A model generated the notes under the pieces. The model saw only the letters and a list, made by a program, of their open reading frames with translations. It searched no databases and was not told the DNA's origin. A stretch of 64,000 nucleotides of DNA from Prosthecobacter gellanilyticus (GTDB lineage: Bacteria > Verrucomicrobiota > Verrucomicrobiia > Verrucomicrobiales > Verrucomicrobiaceae), in the NCBI RefSeq assembly GCF_007992435.1, contig NZ_BKAG01000017.1, forward strand, positions 62,001 to 126,000, read 5' to 3'. Every line of letters begins with the position of its first letter. The stretch's first letter is position 1. The translations under genes and the position numbers were made by a program. Below are positions 53,698-62,913 of the stretch, piece after piece.

Positions 53698-56514
53698 TTA
53701 CGCGGCTGCGGCTTCCAGGGTCTTCTTCTTGTCGCCAGGCAGCTGAAACACCGCCGCTTCCAGCGCACTCTTGAGCTGGTCGAGCTCCTCCTTGTCGCGG
53801 ATTTTGTCGCCTCCAGCGGTCTGGATGTAGATGGCATCGATAGCGACGCCCTTCTCCGTGCTGATTCGCGCATGGGTCACGCTGAGGTCCAGTTTGCCGA
53901 TGGCCATGAAGAGATCGTACAGGAGGCCGAGGCGGTCCACCACCTGCAGTTCCGCCACGGTCTGGGAAGGCGAGACCTCGTTGTTGATGAAGACACGCTG
54001 CGGGATCTCATCCATGACCTCGTCAAAGCCCGGAGCGGCCTTGCGGCTGGCGGCGATGGCAGGGGCGAAATCAAACTTCTGCTCCAGGAAGGCCGCGCGC
54101 ACGGCCTGCTCCACTCGCAGCTTCGCGCTCTTGTTCGTGACCGCGGCGAAGTTGGTGTTGCACACGCGGAAGATGTCCAGGACGAGGTTGTCACCGCGCT
54201 GGTAGAGGTCGGCACTGAGAATGTTGATGCTCTGCGCGGCGAGCGCACCGGAGATGCGCGCCAGCAGCAGATGGCGGTCCCAGCAGGTGACGATGAGGTC
54301 GCTGTAGCCCTGCTCGGGATGATCCTCCCAGGTCATGACCGGCATCAGGCCCGCGTCAGGATCCTCCTTCGTGAGCTGCACGAAGAACTGGCGGAACTGC
54401 CGGATGTGCGCGGCGATCTGCGCGGGGTCGCGGTAGTTGAAGTAACTGCGCGGCATGTGCTGGAAGTGCGCGCTGATCTCCAGGTTGTAGCCATCCTCCA
54501 GCTCCTTCACCACGGAGGCGCGGACTTCGTCCAAGGGCACCGCCACGCGGCGCATGAAGTCCGCCGGCGCATCGAGGTAAGCCAGCGTGTTGTGATAAAG
54601 CTGCAGGATGGAGGCCTCCTTGTAGCCGGACCAGCTTGCCTCGCTCGTCCCCTTCGAGTCGGCGTAGGTCATCACCAGAAGTGTGTCGAGATACTCCTTG
54701 GTCTTCACCATGGCCGCCATCTCACCGATCACCTGCGGATCATCGAGGTTCGCCGTGGTGGCGGTGCGGTACATCAGCAGATGGTTGTCCACCAGGAAGA
54801 GCAGCAGCTTGCGGCGCTCGCCCTTGATGAGCAGCCGGCGGGCCACAGCATCCGCCATCACCGTGCTTTCTGCATCGTGCGCCTTCGCATTCGCTGCGCG
54901 GCCGGCATCATGCAGGAGCAGCGCCAGATACAGGATCTCGGGCTGCTGCAGATCGTGGAAGAGCTTTTGGTAAAGTGGCCGTGCCTGCACATGCGCATCA
55001 CTCAGCTCATCCAGCTTGTCGATGGTGCGCAGTGTGTGCTCATCCGCCGTGTAGCGGTGGAAGAACTCATGCTGCACCAGGCAGGTCAGCGCGCCAAACT
55101 CCGGCATGTAGCGGCCGAGAAAACCCACCCGGTGCATCTGCCGCAGCACGCGGGCCACGTCACCCTTGTTGCCCAGGATGGCCAGGAAGGTCTCGCGCAC
55201 GCTTTTGTTATACCGGTAGCTGACGTTCACGAGACGGAAGCTCACCTGCATGAGCTGGAAGAGCTCCGGGCTCATGCGCAGGTGCCGCTGCTGCGTGTGC
55301 AGGAAGGTGCGCATGAGGCGCGTCGGGTCCTCCTTGTAGATGCCAGGCTCCTCCGGGAAGAGGCGCTCTGCCTTCTCCACAAAGCCGTCAAACTTCTCCG
55401 GGCGCTTCTGCGCGGCCTTGCGCCGCACCATGAAGCTGAGCAGCCCTTTGCGGGTGTCCTGATCAGCCATCGCCGCGAGGTTCAGGCTGTCCATGACCTC
55501 GCTGCTGCGCTGCAGAATGTCACGCGTGGACGTGTAGTAGTCACGCATGAAGGCCTCGATGCGGCGCAGGATCTTCTTGTGACGGTAGCTGAGGTTCGTG
55601 GCCACCACCCCTTGGAGGCGCAGTGTCAGCACATCGCTGGCGCGGCGTTCGCTGTAGTGCATCTCATTGCGCACACGCAGGATGAAGTCATACGCCTGGG
55701 CAAGCTCGCGCCAGGCCAGCGGAGACATGTGCCCCTTCTGCACAAGATCCTTCGGGTTCAGCGTGCCGGCCTTCACATAGGTCATCCAGATCAGGTTCTG
55801 GTAATCACGCAGACCTCCGCAACCATTCTTGATGTTAGGCTCCTGCACGCAGTGCGTGCCGCCGTGCTTCAAATGGCGGCTGGTGAGGTCGTTCTGCCGT
55901 TGCTTGAGAAACTCCGCTTCCTTCCCGACGAGACATTCCTTGTCAAAACGGGAGCGGAACTCGTCAAAGCCCTTGGGATCACCGCACAGGAGGCGCGCCT
56001 CCATGAGCGCGGTCTTGGTCAGCATGTCCTCGTTCGCCAGCTCGATGCAGCCGCCCGCAGAGCGCGTGCCCAGGCCGACCTTGAACTTCAGGTCGTAAAA
56101 GTACAGCAGATAGTCGGCGATGAACTTGGCGATCTCAGGAGGCACCTGCGCGCTGTTTCCCGGCAGGATGAAGGTCAGGTCCAGATCACTGTGCGGGCTC
56201 ATGACACGCCGCCCGTAGCCGCCATGGGCGACCACACTCACGCGCATCTTGCCCTGCTTCTCCGCAGGCAGCGTGGCCAGGCTCTCTTTCCAGAGCTGGT
56301 TCACCAGGCAGTCCATGACGTCTGAGCGCATGCGGCAGATCTCCACACCGCCCATCCCGGCGCGGTGTCGCTGCTTGATGCGCTGCTCCTTGAGCTTCAG
56401 AAACTGCTTCGCCAGCTTCAGCGTCTCGCTGCGGCTGCGCGGCAGGTCGCTGTCATCGCCAAAGATCTTCTTCCGGACGGATTCCAGGTGCTTTTGATAC
56501 TCGCGCTCGGTCAT
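53698..56514 (-). CDS. glnD: PII uridylyltransferase / uridylyl-removing enzyme GlnD
   Basis: 938 residues. GlnD senses glutamine and modifies PII proteins. Order: nucleotidyltransferase domain (about 90-115, SVVAHGGYGRRVMSPHSDLD with the GG and DxD motif), a helical region, HD domain (YTADEHTLRTIDKLDELSDA about 490; LYLALLLHDAGRAANAKAHD about 530) and two ACT domains (about 735-800 and 855-920). All metal and catalytic signatures are intact. It is single-copy here, with the NtrBC-like pair some 4 kb away. The stop lies 36 bp from the divergently placed DUF1549 gene start. Confidence 0.93.
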   Translation of the reverse strand: MTEREYQKHLESVRKKIFGDDSDLPRSRSETLKLAKQFLKLKEQRIKQRHRAGMGGVEICRMRSDVMDCLVNQLWKESLATLPAEKQGKMRVSVVAHGGYGRRVMSPHSDLDLTFILPGNSAQVPPEIAKFIADYLLYFYDLKFKVGLGTRSAGGCIELANEDMLTKTALMEARLLCGDPKGFDEFRSRFDKECLVGKEAEFLKQRQNDLTSRHLKHGGTHCVQEPNIKNGCGGLRDYQNLIWMTYVKAGTLNPKDLVQKGHMSPLAWRELAQAYDFILRVRNEMHYSERRASDVLTLRLQGVVATNLSYRHKKILRRIEAFMRDYYTSTRDILQRSSEVMDSLNLAAMADQDTRKGLLSFMVRRKAAQKRPEKFDGFVEKAERLFPEEPGIYKEDPTRLMRTFLHTQQRHLRMSPELFQLMQVSFRLVNVSYRYNKSVRETFLAILGNKGDVARVLRQMHRVGFLGRYMPEFGALTCLVQHEFFHRYTADEHTLRTIDKLDELSDAHVQARPLYQKLFHDLQQPEILYLALLLHDAGRAANAKAHDAESTVMADAVARRLLIKGERRKLLLFLVDNHLLMYRTATTANLDDPQVIGEMAAMVKTKEYLDTLLVMTYADSKGTSEASWSGYKEASILQLYHNTLAYLDAPADFMRRVAVPLDEVRASVVKELEDGYNLEISAHFQHMPRSYFNYRDPAQIAAHIRQFRQFFVQLTKEDPDAGLMPVMTWEDHPEQGYSDLIVTCWDRHLLLARISGALAAQSINILSADLYQRGDNLVLDIFRVCNTNFAAVTNKSAKLRVEQAVRAAFLEQKFDFAPAIAASRKAAPGFDEVMDEIPQRVFINNEVSPSQTVAELQVVDRLGLLYDLFMAIGKLDLSVTHARISTEKGVAIDAIYIQTAGGDKIRDKEELDQLKSALEAAVFQLPGDKKKTLEAAAA

Positions 56515-56546
56515 GCGGGATGGGCTGCTCGTGTTCGCGGATCAGA

Positions 56547-57080
56547 TCAAAAGGAGATGAGGGAGTGGACAGGGCCGCCACCCGGGAGCTTGCCCCGGCC
56601 TTCCAGGAAGCCGAGCTCGATGAAAAAGGTGGAACCCAGCAGCGTGGCACCGGAATCCAGGATGAGCTTCAGGGCCGCGCCTGCCGTGCCACCCGTGGCC
56701 AGCAGATCGTCTGCCAGCAGCACCCGGTCACCCGGAGCCAGGGCATCCTGATGGATCTCCACGCTGTTCGTGCCGTACTCCAGGCTGTAGTCCACACCGT
56801 GGGTCTTCCACGGCAGCTTGCCCTTTTTCCGCACAGGGATGAACCCGGCCCCCAGCTTCTGGGCGATCATGGCGCCAAAGATGAAGCCGCGGGCATCAAT
56901 GCCGACCACCTTGTCGATCTGCTGCCCGGCAAAGGGGGCGATCATGCCATCGATGGCGGCCTGCATGAGCTTCGGATCCGCCAGCACAGGGGTGATGTCT
57001 TTGAAAAGGATGCCCGGTTTCGGGAAGTCAGGCACATCACGGATGGCCTTGCGGAGCTGGTCGGGAGAGTCTGAAAACAT
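56547..57080 (-). CDS. apt: adenine phosphoribosyltransferase
   Basis: 177 residues from ATG 57080. It makes AMP from adenine and PRPP. The pattern LRKAIRDVPDFPKPGILFKD, ITPVLADP, IDARGFIFGAMIAQKLGAGF, KKGKLPWKTHGVDYSLEYGT and the PRPP motif GDRVLLADDLLATGGTAGAA fit Apt. The frame extends to 57326 but runs over the small Cys-rich gene and is not coding. The glnD start lies 32 bp downstream on the same strand. Confidence 0.95.
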   Translation of the reverse strand: MFSDSPDQLRKAIRDVPDFPKPGILFKDITPVLADPKLMQAAIDGMIAPFAGQQIDKVVGIDARGFIFGAMIAQKLGAGFIPVRKKGKLPWKTHGVDYSLEYGTNSVEIHQDALAPGDRVLLADDLLATGGTAGAALKLILDSGATLLGSTFFIELGFLEGRGKLPGGGPVHSLISF

Positions 57081-57154
57081 GGCGCGGCAGTCTGGGGGAC
57101 TGCCGCGCCGATGCAAGAGGGGAGATGGATGGTTTTCAGGTCCGGATTCCCGGC

Positions 57155-57514
57155 TCAACGCCCGAAGGAGAAGTGAAAGCTCGCACCGCTGTGAGGAGGG
57201 CAGATCGGCACGGAAGGCCGGTAGTTCTGGTAGCCGCCGAAATGACCGGGATGGACATGCGGAGGGCAGTAGCTCGAGCGGGGATTGCACTGGTCGCAGC
57301 CGCAGGCCTCGCGCTGGGTGACCCAATGCCCGACGGGATTGCCACAGCGGTCATACCCGCAGACCACGTAGCTGGCGTAGATTGGACGTCCGCAAGGACG
57401 ATAGCTGACGATGCGGGTGTTGCCGCCTGAGCAGTGATCCCAGGCCTGGGTTTCAGCGGGAACAGCGAAGCCGATGGCAGCAGCGGCGGCGATGAGAGCG
57501 AGGATCTTTTTCAT
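57155..57514 (-). CDS. small exported Cys/Pro/Gly-rich protein
   Basis: 119 residues. MKKILALIAAAAAIGFAVPA is a strong signal peptide. The mature part has eight cysteines (DHCSGGNTRIVSYRPCGRP, VCGYDRCGNPVG, ACGCDQCNPRSSYCPP) and ends GASFHFSFGR, like an outer-membrane or disulfide-rich exported protein. No family recognised. It is upstream of apt on the same strand, 75 bp apart. Function unknown. Confidence 0.7.
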   Translation of the reverse strand: MKKILALIAAAAAIGFAVPAETQAWDHCSGGNTRIVSYRPCGRPIYASYVVCGYDRCGNPVGHWVTQREACGCDQCNPRSSYCPPHVHPGHFGGYQNYRPSVPICPPHSGASFHFSFGR

Positions 57515-57615
57515 GGGGAAGGATGAACAGTGTGTTCAGCTTCCTCTGACGGGCCGTCGTAAATCCTATTCAGGTCCGTTGAAAAATATTTTCCGGCGCT
57601 GGTCTTCCATGAGCC

Positions 57616-57711
57616 TTTTTAACCACTGATAGGCACTAATGGACACTTATCTTCCCAAGCCCTCTGTGGCTTTGCCATTAGTGTAAATCAGTGCCTATCA
57701 GTGGTTAAAAA
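57616..57711. repeat. long inverted repeat, possible terminator or mobile-element relic
   Basis: Arm 1 (57616-57642) is complementary to arm 2 (57675-57711), except that arm 2 carries an extra ten bases (TAAATCAGTG). The loop is about 32 bases. It lies in the 211-bp gap downstream of the 2-hydroxyacid dehydrogenase stop, followed by the cysteine-rich gene promoter, so it may terminate the dehydrogenase transcript. Confidence 0.6.
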
Positions 57712-57725
57712 TGTTTCACTAATCG

Positions 57726-58619
57726 TTAGACCGCCGTGAGCAACGGCTGGCCGCTGAAGTGGGCCGCGAGGTTGTCGACCACAAGCTGCGCCATCGCGCG
57801 CCGGGTCTCATGCGTGGCGCTGCCGATGTGCGGGAAGACCACGGTATTTTCACACGCAAGCAGCTCCGCAGGCACATGAGGTTCGTTTTCAAACACATCC
57901 AGTCCTGCCCCGCGGATGATGTTATTCTGCAGCGCATGGATCAGCGCAGCTTCATCGATCACGGAACCGCGGGAGATATTGATCACCGTCCCCTTGGTTC
58001 CGAGAGCCGCCAGCACTTCTGCATTGATGAGATGCTTGGTGTTAGGCCCACCTGGGCAGGCAGCGATGAGGAAATCGGAAGCCTGCGCGAGCTCGATCAA
58101 ACTGCCACAGTATTGAAACGGCACGTCCTGTGGCTGCCGACCATGATAGGCGATCTTCATCCCATGTGCCGCGAGCCGTTGCGCGATGGCCTTGCCAATG
58201 CGGCCGAGGCCGAGGATGCCAGCCGTCTTGCCGCGCAGGGCATGCGCCAGCGGGAAGACATTGCCCGGCCAGGTGCCGGCACGAGTAAAGCGCTCCGCCT
58301 TGCCTAACGAACGGCTCGTCATCAAGACAAGTGCCGAGGCAATGTCCGCCACGTCATCCGTGAGCACATCCGGTGTGTTCGTCACATGGATCCCGCGTGC
58401 ACGGCAGGGAGCGAGAGGCACGCCATCATAGCCCACACCAAAGACGCTGATGATCTCCAGCTTGGGAAGAGAGGCGATGAGCTCTTCCTTCATCGTATAG
58501 CCACCAGGAACAACGATGCCGCGAACCTCATCTTCGGGCTGCGAGACGCAGGTGTAGGCAGCGGCGAGAGGATCGCGGAGGAAGTCGGGAAGCGGGACGG
58601 GAAGGAGAACGGTGGGCAT
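57726..58619 (-). CDS. D-2-hydroxyacid dehydrogenase, glyoxylate/hydroxypyruvate reductase-like
   Basis: 297 residues. The NAD(P) motif GKTAGILGLGRIGKAIAQRL, catalytic Arg in GTVINISRGSVIDEAALIHA, Glu in DVFENEPHVPAELL and His in VVFPHIGSATHETR are all present. It reduces a 2-oxoacid such as glyoxylate or hydroxypyruvate or oxidises a D-2-hydroxyacid; the cofactor and substrate cannot be told with certainty. It is followed by the inverted repeat at 57616, and its start lies 22 bp downstream of the response-regulator stop. Confidence 0.9.
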   Translation of the reverse strand: MPTVLLPVPLPDFLRDPLAAAYTCVSQPEDEVRGIVVPGGYTMKEELIASLPKLEIISVFGVGYDGVPLAPCRARGIHVTNTPDVLTDDVADIASALVLMTSRSLGKAERFTRAGTWPGNVFPLAHALRGKTAGILGLGRIGKAIAQRLAAHGMKIAYHGRQPQDVPFQYCGSLIELAQASDFLIAACPGGPNTKHLINAEVLAALGTKGTVINISRGSVIDEAALIHALQNNIIRGAGLDVFENEPHVPAELLACENTVVFPHIGSATHETRRAMAQLVVDNLAAHFSGQPLLTAV

Positions 58620-58641
58620 GAGGGGAAGATGAAACGCAAGA

Positions 58642-60075
58642 TCAGGGCACAGGCTTCACGCGTTTCCGATGCTTTCGCACCATGCCCATCTGCTTGAGCT
58701 TCCGCTGCAGGCTGCGGCGGCTCATGTTGAGGAGCTCGGCGGCCTCGCTGCGGTTGTTGCCCGCTCGTTCCAGGGCTTCCATGATGAGCTGCTTCTCCAT
58801 CTCATGGATGTCGAGAGGCGCTTTCTCCGGCTCGGGTTCGCTATGAGCTGGCTTGGGCTTTTCTCCAGAGGTCGCAGGCACACGCCAGCCGAGACCACCG
58901 GGGCGCATGAGATAGGCAGGCAGATGCTTCGCCATGATGCGGCTGGTATTGCTCATCACCACCCCGTGCTCGATGGCCGCGCGCAGCTCGCGCACATTGC
59001 CAGGCCAGTCGTAGTTCATCAGCACGGGCAGCGCATCTTCACCCAGCGGCTTGTAGCTCTTGCCATTCGCGGTGGAGAGATCCTTGAGGAAATGATCCGC
59101 CAGCACGGGGATGTCGCCTTTGCGCGTGCGCAGCGGTGGCATGTGGATGGTGACCACGCGTAAGCGCCAGTAGAGGTCTTCGCGGAACTTTCCTTCCTCC
59201 ACCATCTTCGCCAGGTCCTTGTTCGTCGCGGCGATCACACGCACATCCACCTTGATGGGCTTGGCACCACCGACTCGTTCGATCGTTTGTTCGCCGAGTG
59301 CGCGCAGCAGCTTCACCTGCGTGTTCGCATCGATCTCGCCGATCTCATCCAGGAAAAGCGTGCCACCGTCCGCGAGCTCAAAGCGTCCGATGCGCCGGTC
59401 CTGCGCTCCGGTGAAAGCGCCCTTCTCATGACCGAAGAGCTCGCTCTCCAAAATCTGCGGTGAAAGCGCCGCGCAGTGCACGGTGATGAGCTTGGCCTTG
59501 GGCCGGCCGCTGAGGTTGTGCACGGCCCGCGCCACCAACTCCTTGCCGGTGCCGCTCTCACCTTCAATCAACACCGTCGCGCGTGTGGGCGCCACCTGCT
59601 GAATGGTTTCCAAGATCGGCTTCAGCGCATCTGCCTGGCCGAGGATGCCCTCGATGCTGAACTTCTGCTCCACCTGCTGCTTCAGCGCCTTGTTCTCCTG
59701 CTCCAGATGACGGCTGCGAAGAGCGCGTTTCACCAGCAGTTCTACTTCATCCAGATTCAGCGGCTTGGTGACAAAGTGATAGGCCCCGCGGCGCATCGCC
59801 TCCACGGCCGTGTCCACACTGCCATAGGCCGTCATCATGATGCACACCGGCGGTTTCGGCAGAGACAGCGCCTGCTCCAGCAGCTTCATGCCATCATCCT
59901 CGCCCAGTCGGAGATCGGTCAGCATGACATCCACCGGATCATTCTTCAAAAACTCCAGCGCCTCCGCCGCGTTTGAGGCCACATAGCAGTCAAAATCATC
60001 CTCCAACGAAAGCCGCAACCCATCACGGGTATGCTTTTCGTCATCGACGATGAGGACAGTGGCGGAGTCAGTCAT
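58642..60075 (-). CDS. sigma-54-dependent response regulator, NtrC family
   Basis: 477 residues. Receiver domain ([20 protein letters not shown]; phosphorylated Asp in [17 protein letters not shown]), AAA+ domain ([16 protein letters not shown]alker [21 protein letters not shown] with [21 protein letters not shown]alker [12 protein letters not shown]) and a Fis-type HTH ([20 protein letters not shown]). It activates sigma-54 promoters upon phosphorylation by a partner kinase, very likely the PAS kinase at 60899-62050, with two small genes between. Its target genes are not in view. Confidence 0.94.
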   Translation of the reverse strand: MTDSATVLIVDDEKHTRDGLRLSLEDDFDCYVASNAAEALEFLKNDPVDVMLTDLRLGEDDGMKLLEQALSLPKPPVCIMMTAYGSVDTAVEAMRRGAYHFVTKPLNLDEVELLVKRALRSRHLEQENKALKQQVEQKFSIEGILGQADALKPILETIQQVAPTRATVLIEGESGTGKELVARAVHNLSGRPKAKLITVHCAALSPQILESELFGHEKGAFTGAQDRRIGRFELADGGTLFLDEIGEIDANTQVKLLRALGEQTIERVGGAKPIKVDVRVIAATNKDLAKMVEEGKFREDLYWRLRVVTIHMPPLRTRKGDIPVLADHFLKDLSTANGKSYKPLGEDALPVLMNYDWPGNVRELRAAIEHGVVMSNTSRIMAKHLPAYLMRPGGLGWRVPATSGEKPKPAHSEPEPEKAPLDIHEMEKQLIMEALERAGNNRSEAAELLNMSRRSLQRKLKQMGMVRKHRKRVKPVP

Positions 60076-60122
60076 GGATCAAAGCTCTGGCAGGCGACGG
60101 ATACGAAGGCTGGCACGATTAG

Positions 60123-60320
60123 TCACGGTCTTTTGGCATAAGTCTGCGCAGCGTCGAGGCTTTCAGGGGTTAGTCGTGGATAGGAAGCCAGAATCTCCTC
60201 TTCGGGTTGTCCAGCGGACAAGTCTTCGAGAATAGCCTCCACCGTGATGCGTGTTCCTGCAATACAGGGCTTGCCCAGCATAATCTGGGGATCCACTTGA
60301 ATGAAGGGTTGGTCGTCCAT
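60123..60320 (-). CDS. DUF433-domain protein
   Basis: 65 residues. The sequence PCIAGTRITVEAILEDLSAG, then QPEEEILASYPRLTPESLDA, is the DUF433 pattern, a small HTH-like protein often found as the antitoxin beside a PIN-like DUF5615 toxin. No such toxin is adjacent. It starts nine bases after the stop of the membrane-protein gene and ends 47 bases before the response regulator on the same strand, so it lies in the two-component transcript. Confidence 0.85.
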   Translation of the reverse strand: MDDQPFIQVDPQIMLGKPCIAGTRITVEAILEDLSAGQPEEEILASYPRLTPESLDAAQTYAKRP

Positions 60321-60329
60321 GAAACGGAA

Positions 60330-60902
60330 CTAACTCTCGACGGCTTGCTTGTCACTCTCCGCCTTCAGCTTCAGCCGGGGCAATAGGGCTTCCTTCAAAA
60401 AGCCCAGAGAACGCTCGACGCCAAGCGCCAGCAACCACCCCCAGAGCATGCCCGCGCCAAGCCCTGCCAGCGCACCCAGGATGGCGGAGGGCAGGGTGGC
60501 TGAGTCTGGCCAGATCATCGGTGCGATGAACCCTCCGATGCCTGCTCCAGCCAGCATCATAAAGCCCCCGTGCATCCACATGCTAAAGATGCGCCAGCCG
60601 ACCTGCGGTTTGCGTGTGGCGGCCAGTCCAAACAGCGATGTCACCACGCCGCCCGCGCCAAACATGGCCGCGAGGCCGGCTAGGATGGCCAGCCCGAGAG
60701 CAATGCCCAGACCGATAAGAAGACAGAAAAGGACGACGAAAAACAGCATCATGACCCACACGACGAGATTACCCATGAGCCCCCAAGGCGCATCCTCAAT
60801 GTAGTCATCAGGAGTGTCCGTCTGACCGAAAGCATGCATGGTCAGCACCATCATCGCCCAACCAAAAATGATCCAAAATCGGCTGGACCTCATAAGCTTC
60901 AT
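60330..60902 (-). CDS. integral membrane protein in two-component operon
   Basis: 190 residues with about four transmembrane segments rich in Gly/Ala (LGNLVVWVMMLFFVVLFCLL-like, LGIALGLAILAGLAAMFGAG, FMMLAGAGIGGFIAPMIW, AILGALAGLGAGMLWGWLLA). The ATG overlaps the kinase stop by four bases (ATGA), so it is translationally coupled. A signal-input or sensor-associated role is inferred from that position only. No family recognised. Confidence 0.72.
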   Translation of the reverse strand: MKLMRSSRFWIIFGWAMMVLTMHAFGQTDTPDDYIEDAPWGLMGNLVVWVMMLFFVVLFCLLIGLGIALGLAILAGLAAMFGAGGVVTSLFGLAATRKPQVGWRIFSMWMHGGFMMLAGAGIGGFIAPMIWPDSATLPSAILGALAGLGAGMLWGWLLALGVERSLGFLKEALLPRLKLKAESDKQAVES

Positions 60903-62050
60903 TCGCTTTTGATTTCCCCCTCCCCCAGCAGCCGCACCTTTCTCTCCACCAACGGCAGCCAGAGACTGACTCGCGTGCCAAGGCCGACGCGGGATTCGAT
61001 GTCGATCTCCCCGCCGTGCTCGCGGATGATGCGGCGGACGATCAGCAGACCCAGTCCTGTGCCAGTGGGTCGGGTGGTGGAGAAGGGCTGGAAGAGCTTC
61101 CCCATCTGCTCGGCGGAGATGCCCTTGCCAGTGTCATCAAAGCTCAACCGCACCTCGAAATCCGTGTAGCTGCCACTGATGGTCAGCGTGCCGCCCTTGG
61201 GCATGGCCTGGCAGGCATTGCGGATGAGGTTGTACATCGCCTGCTTCATCTGGTCCGGATCCAGCGGCATCGCGGGCATGTCAGAGCGCAGATCGAGCTT
61301 CACCTTGATCTTGTGCTGGTCGAGCTCAGGCTTCAGGAAGCGCACGCTCTCCTGCACAAGCTCGGAGATCTGGCCGCGCTGGAGTTGCGGCTTCGTCGGG
61401 CGGATGGCAGCCAGGAACTGGCTGATGATGGTGTCCATCCGCTTGATCTCACCGGTGGCAATGTCCAGGTGCTCGCGCAGCGCATCACCGGGCTTGCCCA
61501 GCTTTTTCAAACGACGCTCCAGGAGCTGGAGGTGGATGGTCAGAGAGTTCAGCGGATTCCCCAGCTCATGCGCCACTCCGGCTGCCAGGAGGGTGAAGGC
61601 ATTCAGGCGCTCGCTTTCGATCTGCTGCTCCGTGCGCTTGCGGCTCTCGGTGACGTCACGGATCAGCATCACAAAGCCCAGCGGCTGCTCGTCATCGATG
61701 CTGGTGATGTAGAAATTGAGATATCGGTTCTCCGGGTAAAAGACCTCCAGATCTCGACTCACCACGGTGCCGGGGATGAGCAGCTCATTCCAGTCCAGGC
61801 CGCGCATGCCCTGGGTCAGCTTCTGCCCTTTGATCTGCTCCGCCTGCAGGCCGAAAAACGTGCACGCCGCCTGGTTCACGTAGGTCACCGCCCCTTCGGG
61901 ATCCAGCAGGATCACCCCCTCCTGCAGGGTCTGGAAGACTTTTTCCAGGAAGCCCTTCTCCTTCATCAACTCCAGGACCACGCTCTGCACCTCCCCGGGC
62001 TCCAGACGGTCCATGCGTTTCAGCAGTTTGTCGATGAAGGCGGATCTCAT
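60899..62050 (-). CDS. PAS-domain sensor histidine kinase, NtrB-like
   Basis: 383 residues without transmembrane segments, so cytoplasmic like NtrB. A PAS domain (about 30-140: EGVILLDPEGAVTYVNQAAC) is followed by the H-box GVAHELGNPLNSLTIHLQLL with the phosphoacceptor His, and the ATPase motifs YNLIRNACQAMPKGGTL (N), FDDTGKGISAEQMGKLF (G1) and GTGLGLLIVRRIIREHGG (G2). It would phosphorylate the NtrC-family regulator encoded at 58642. The four genes form one transcript. Confidence 0.93.
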   Translation of the reverse strand: MRSAFIDKLLKRMDRLEPGEVQSVVLELMKEKGFLEKVFQTLQEGVILLDPEGAVTYVNQAACTFFGLQAEQIKGQKLTQGMRGLDWNELLIPGTVVSRDLEVFYPENRYLNFYITSIDDEQPLGFVMLIRDVTESRKRTEQQIESERLNAFTLLAAGVAHELGNPLNSLTIHLQLLERRLKKLGKPGDALREHLDIATGEIKRMDTIISQFLAAIRPTKPQLQRGQISELVQESVRFLKPELDQHKIKVKLDLRSDMPAMPLDPDQMKQAMYNLIRNACQAMPKGGTLTISGSYTDFEVRLSFDDTGKGISAEQMGKLFQPFSTTRPTGTGLGLLIVRRIIREHGGEIDIESRVGLGTRVSLWLPLVERKVRLLGEGEIKSE

Positions 62051-62259
62051 GCGGTGGCAGGGTGCAGTCGATTCAGCCGCAAGGGCCGTCCTGTGTCAAT
62101 CTGGCACGCGCACAAGGAGGTGTGAGAGCCACTTTCACCGCTTATTCCCAGGAAAGAGCCAGCTAGGCAAAAAGGCAGGAAGCATTGGACAGAGGGGGTG
62201 GTGGATGGCATTTTACTCACTCCCTTTTTTGGCTTAGCCCCCGTCCCCTGTTGATTGAG

Positions 62260-62868
62260 ATGCTCATGCACGATCTGTTCCTTCGTCTCACCGCCCTCGT
62301 CCTTCTCGGCACGCTCGCCTCATGTGTGAGCCCGGCCCCCCGTGGCGAAACCCAATACCTGGAGGCCTTCGGCGCCGGCGCGGTCCCTCACTCGGCCCTC
62401 TATAACCAGGACCTCGTCTCCTACTGGGACGGCGATGGCATGGCCGGCGCCCCAAGCATCGTCATCGATATCAGCGACCAGAAGGCCTATTTCTACAAAG
62501 GCGGCTCGCTGGCCGGTGTCTCCGCCCTCTCGACCGGCGATGAGAAGCACGGCACCATCCAGGGGAACTTCAAGGTCATCCAGAAGGACCAGTGGCATAA
62601 ATCCAACCTCTACGGCGACTTCGTGGACGGCGCGGGCAATGTGGTGGTGGCGAACATCGACATCACCAAGGACAAAGCCCCTCCAGGCACACGCTTTGAA
62701 GGCTCGAAGATGCATCACTTCATGCGTTTCAGCGGCGGCACTGGCATGCACGAGGGTTTCCTGCCCGGCTATCCGGCCAGCCACGGCTGCGTCCGCATGC
62801 CCGGCCACATGGCCGCCATCTTCTTTAACAACGTCTCCGCTGGCACACCCGTCACGGTGCGTCCTTGA
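62260..62868 (+). CDS. L,D-transpeptidase (YkuD) lipoprotein
   Basis: 202 residues. Start MLMHDLFLRLTALVLLGTLA, followed by the lipobox LASC, so it is a lipoprotein. YkuD catalytic residues appear in MHEGFLPGYPASHGCVRMPG with the His and nucleophile Cys (HGCVR). IVIDISDQKAYFYKGGSLAG supplies the N-terminal strand. Such enzymes cross-link peptidoglycan or attach lipoproteins. It overlaps nothing and is followed by the rhodanese 45 bp later. Confidence 0.88.
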   Translation: MLMHDLFLRLTALVLLGTLASCVSPAPRGETQYLEAFGAGAVPHSALYNQDLVSYWDGDGMAGAPSIVIDISDQKAYFYKGGSLAGVSALSTGDEKHGTIQGNFKVIQKDQWHKSNLYGDFVDGAGNVVVANIDITKDKAPPGTRFEGSKMHHFMRFSGGTGMHEGFLPGYPASHGCVRMPGHMAAIFFNNVSAGTPVTVRP

Positions 62869-62913
62869 GTCGAGTGTGAGTGATCCAATCCAGCCTTCTC
62901 CCGAGTCTGTGTC

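Noticed and set aside
53662..56325. An 887-codon open frame on the plus strand
   Set aside because: It lies entirely antisense to glnD, whose motifs are intact; the translation is His/Arg/Leu-rich low-quality sequence typical of a GC-rich shadow frame.
2612..58318. GTTAGGC/GCCTAAC as integron attC core sites
   Set aside because: The words fit the attC core consensus, but they are scattered singly within conserved codons of core genes, without paired R-boxes, stem-loops or cassette arrangement.
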